Shown here: in pieces, positions 61,609 through 64,000 of the stretch
Layout: each line of letters starts with the position of its first letter
Position numbering within the stretch: position 1 is the first letter of the stretch
DNA from: Chloroflexota bacterium
GTDB taxonomy: Bacteria; Chloroflexota; Anaerolineae; Anaerolineales; Villigracilaceae
Length of the DNA stretch: 64,000 nucleotides
NCBI GenBank assembly: GCA_023459215.1
Contig: JAEWVF010000077.1
Location: 1 to 64,000 of the forward strand
Reading direction: 5' to 3'
Program-made: the position numbers and the translations under genes
Notes under the pieces: generated by a model
What the model was told of the DNA's origin: nothing
Database searches by the model: none
Seen by the model: only the letters and a program-made list of their open reading frames with translations

Positions 61609-63798
61609 TTACAGGTTTTCTGTGTCAGGCAGGTCTACCTGAATCGCCACGCGTTTGGCGGTCAGTGCTTTGCCAATTTCATCAGCCGTGATGGACAGGA
61701 TTTTTTCTGCGCTCGAGGTGCGCCTGATTTTATTGATGATTTCGTAAAGCATACGCTCGCGCTCAACCTGCGTGCGGAACTGCTCCAACAGCCTTGAATG
61801 GGCGATAATCGCTGCCAAACTGCCGGCCAGGGTTCCGAGCATTTCCTCGTCGTTTTCGCTGTAGGCTGCCACGCGCGGGCTTTCCACGTTCAAAATGCCC
61901 AGCACCTCGTTGCGGTAAATCAGGGGAATGGCCAGTTCTGAGCGGACTTTTGAGTTCACTGAAATGTATCGCGAGTCTTTGGTCACATCCGCGATGCGCT
62001 GTGGCTGTCTGTGTAGGGCCACCCAGCCGGTAACGCCAACCCCAAAGGGGATTTTTAACTTAGCCGATTCTTCATTCGGATAGCCGATGGATGCGCGCAC
62101 ATCCAGGTTTTTCTGTTCTCTATCCGAAAGCAGGATGGCAATTTGGTCGCCGCCCAGGGTGACTTGCAGGCCTTGTACGGCGCTGTTGAGCGCTTCATCA
62201 ATGGTTGTGCTGGAAGCTGCTGCCGTGGTGACGTGATGCAGTAAGCGATGCTGGGATAGCCGCTCCTGAGCTTCGGCAAATAGTTCCGAGTTGACCACTG
62301 CCACGGCCATTTGGTCAGCCAGAATCTGCATGATTTTGATGTTTTCATCCGTGAAAACGTAGGGCTGGGCGCTTTGCACATCCAGCACCCCGATGACCTG
62401 GTTGCCCACACGCAACGGCAGCGCTGCCTCGGCTTTTGTTTCTGGCATCAGCGGATTGGCATAATAGTTGGGGTCTTTGCTGGTATCGTTGACCACCAGC
62501 GGTTCGTTATTTTGGGAAACAAAGCCAACGATTGACTTCGAGCCGACCGCCAGTTTATGCCCGGCGCGTTTCATCTGCGCCCCGGCTTCGCCGGTCGCCT
62601 CGCGGATGATGGCAAACTCTTTGGCGTTATCCAGCAGGAAAACGGCGGCATGATAGAAGTTGAAGCGTTCGACTGCCAACTGGACGGCTTGGCGCAGCAG
62701 GTTGTCGACAATCAGTGAACTGGAGACTTCGCGCGAGATTTCAGCTACGGTCTGGAGTTGCAGGGCGCGGCGGCGGGTATTTTCCAGCAGGCGGGTGTTG
62801 TTGATTGCGCCGCCGACCTGGGCCGAGAGGGAGGTCAGGAAGCGCAAATCATCCTGCGTGAAGCGGTTTTCTTTTTCAAGGTCCTGAACGATGATTGCAC
62901 CGACTGGTTCGCCGCCGATGACCAGCGGGCAACCCAGCCAGGATTTTGCCGACTTGCCAACGAATTTTGCGCCGAGGGCGCGGGCGCGCCGCTCCGTATC
63001 GTCCACCAGCATCAGGGGCTGACGGGTTCGAATCAAGATCGAAATCAACCCCTCACCAAGGGGGAAAGGCTCAATCTGTCTGACTGAATCGGTGTCGTAC
63101 AGATAAGGCACGGAAATGGTCTGGCTTTCAGCATCGTACAGCCCGATTGCGAAACTTACTTCGCCAATCGTTTCTTTGATTTGTTTATGCAAAACTTCAT
63201 ACAGGTCTTGCAGGTTATTCGATGCTGAGATTAATTGACTGGTATCTGAAATGGCTTCCAGTTCTCGCAAACGTTGTTGTGTTGCCCGAACGGCTTTGAT
63301 ATTCTCGAGCGTGTGCGGGATTGTTTCGGCCAGGCTGACGATTGGTGCGGTCAGGTATTTTTCGAACTTCTGGCCTTCGCTGGCGCCGAGGATGATTACC
63401 CCCACCGAGATGACCTCTTCAATGGCTGAGATTACGGCAATCGAATTGCATCCGGTTTCTTTAAAAATGGAAATAATGGTTGGGTTGTAATCGGCTTCAT
63501 CAAGGCTGGATATTTTGAGATTGTCAGAGAAACAGCGCGCCATTTCTGTGGGGGAGATTTCAATAATCCGTTTGATCCCCTGGATTGCCTTCTTGCTGCG
63601 CGGATCGTGGGAAAAGACAAGCTCCAAACCGGTTTCGGTGACCGAGTAGTAGGCCGAAGGATAAGGCAAGATTTTCAATGAATTCTGAATAACCGCATGA
63701 ATCTCCCTCTCACTTCGTGCTCTGAATAATTCGTAATTTTTTTCGTGAAGTTTGATGGTGATCTCTGGGGTGGCGCTGATTGGAGCAGTTTGGCTCAT
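61609..63798 (-). CDS. Soluble four-GAF sensor without output domain (sensor 1)
   Basis: 729 aa from the ATG at 63798; an upstream TTG start would lie in the promoter region. No membrane helix. Residues 15-185 look like a degenerate GAF; three clear GAFs follow (about 190-345, 360-520 with NPLMPETKAEAALPL, 525-680 with VRSELAIPLIYRNEVLG). The protein then ends with an extra first helix and strand of a GAF (LYEIINKIRRTSSAEKILS ... KRVAIQVDLPDTENL). All its GAFs are complete, so this last piece has no partner in the same chain. It is the first gene after a terminator, and TATATT (63817-63822) is a possible -10. Confidence 0.9.
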   Translation of the reverse strand: MSQTAPISATPEITIKLHEKNYELFRARSEREIHAVIQNSLKILPYPSAYYSVTETGLELVFSHDPRSKKAIQGIKRIIEISPTEMARCFSDNLKISSLDEADYNPTIISIFKETGCNSIAVISAIEEVISVGVIILGASEGQKFEKYLTAPIVSLAETIPHTLENIKAVRATQQRLRELEAISDTSQLISASNNLQDLYEVLHKQIKETIGEVSFAIGLYDAESQTISVPYLYDTDSVRQIEPFPLGEGLISILIRTRQPLMLVDDTERRARALGAKFVGKSAKSWLGCPLVIGGEPVGAIIVQDLEKENRFTQDDLRFLTSLSAQVGGAINNTRLLENTRRRALQLQTVAEISREVSSSLIVDNLLRQAVQLAVERFNFYHAAVFLLDNAKEFAIIREATGEAGAQMKRAGHKLAVGSKSIVGFVSQNNEPLVVNDTSKDPNYYANPLMPETKAEAALPLRVGNQVIGVLDVQSAQPYVFTDENIKIMQILADQMAVAVVNSELFAEAQERLSQHRLLHHVTTAAASSTTIDEALNSAVQGLQVTLGGDQIAILLSDREQKNLDVRASIGYPNEESAKLKIPFGVGVTGWVALHRQPQRIADVTKDSRYISVNSKVRSELAIPLIYRNEVLGILNVESPRVAAYSENDEEMLGTLAGSLAAIIAHSRLLEQFRTQVERERMLYEIINKIRRTSSAEKILSITADEIGKALTAKRVAIQVDLPDTENL

Positions 63799-63822
63799 GG
63801 GGTTTCTCGTTGTGTGAATATA

Positions 63823-63868
63823 CAAAAAGCGAGGCAGGCTCTCGTCACTTGCTAAGAAACCTCCTCGC
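63823..63868 (-). terminator. Terminator after the receiver gene
   Basis: On the minus strand GCGAGG (63863-63868) pairs with CCTCGC (63829-63834) and is followed by TTTTTG. The loop is long (about 28 nt, partly pairable), so strength is uncertain. It separates the receiver gene from the sensor operon. Confidence 0.6.
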
Positions 63869-63873
63869 CTTTG

Positions 63874-64000
63874 TTATCTTTCCTCGTAAGGGATTTCCCA
63901 GACAGGGTCACCGGTAAGAATTCGTTTGATTTGTTCGGGAAATTTATCGGGATCCAGTGGCTTGCCCAGGAAACCGTCAAACCCCGAAGCGCGCGCTTTG
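63874..64000 (-). CDS. Response-regulator receiver domain, C-terminal end (5' end outside window)
   Basis: The minus-strand frame reads in from the window edge and ends at TAA (63874-63876). The 42 visible residues, with ASGFDGFLGKPLDP and FPEQIKRILTGDPVWEI, are the last strand, conserved Lys (GKPLDP) and final helix of a receiver domain. The protein stops right after the fold, so no output domain follows; it looks like a DivK-type single-domain regulator. It could be a phosphate carrier for the sensor/kinase system encoded downstream, though a terminator lies between. Confidence 0.8.
   Translation of the reverse strand, partial: KARASGFDGFLGKPLDPDKFPEQIKRILTGDPVWEIPYEER

Noticed and set aside
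46184..63798. Chemotaxis (MCP) cluster
   Set aside because: HAMP and Cache domains are present, but there is no methyl-accepting hairpin, CheA, CheW, CheB or CheR.
46184..63798. CRISPR or tandem DNA repeat array
   Set aside because: The recurring similarity is between paralogous GAF coding regions kilobases apart, not short regular repeats with spacers.

Overview
The window looks like a chromosomal segment of a Chloroflexota bacterium, most probably class Anaerolineae. This is inferred from gene content read by eye: a UPF1-like helicase, an ArnT-like membrane glycosyltransferase of the type common in that group, TrmFO, ATP-dependent PEP carboxykinase, a FAD/FeS fused xanthine-dehydrogenase subunit, and many GAF-domain sensors sharing a motif like NPxLPxTRxExALPL. 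No phylogeny could be run. No phage, plasmid backbone, rRNA or CRISPR array is visible.

Layout. 1-5.5 kb (+): end of a short-chain dehydrogenase, a tiny membrane protein, an SF1B helicase, its unknown winged-helix partner and a lipoprotein esterase, tightly packed and closed by a terminator. 5.5-8.8 kb (-): a Tat-exported L,D-transpeptidase with a 217-bp MITE-like insertion at its ribosome binding site, and htpG. 9-12.8 kb (+): two glycosyltransferases, with tRNA-Thr(CGU) on the minus strand between them. 12.8-17.5 kb (-): a molybdenum hydroxylase operon and a conserved hypothetical gene. 17.7-22.4 kb (+): class II aldolase, Nudix hydrolase, aspartate-type aminotransferase and pckA, a central carbon group. 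22.5-29.4 kb (-): lipoprotein hydrolase, pepF, a small membrane protein, hflX, a cytosolic histidine kinase and an M28 peptidase, the last bordered by a second MITE-like element. 29.6-33.8 kb: small genes, a HAD phosphatase and trmFO. 33.8-37.3 kb (+): an overlapping two-component operon. 37.3-40.1 kb (-): a DMT permease and a threonine synthase fused to a response-regulator receiver domain.

40.2-63.8 kb (-) is the most unusual part: eight consecutive sensor proteins that have GAF modules but no kinase, cyclase or methyl-accepting output. They are followed by a ParA/MinD-type ATPase and a 1730-residue soluble hybrid histidine kinase (five GAF, two PAS, HisKA, HATPase, two receivers) that overlaps parA by 35 bp. 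A partial DivK-like receiver lies upstream at the window edge. The sensors put different N-terminal inputs (Cache-HAMP, polytopic membrane, both, or soluble GAFs) on one common C-terminal chassis. Each ends with an orphan N-terminal piece of a GAF fold, and the kinase begins with an orphan C-terminal GAF half. I infer a multi-input signalling array that may dock by GAF complementation.

Other patterns: at least six genes have a -10-like hexamer 6-7 nt before the start codon and no Shine-Dalgarno, which suggests leaderless mRNAs. Several intergenic gaps hold palindromic dispersed-type repeats, and two have clear terminal inverted repeats with target duplications.
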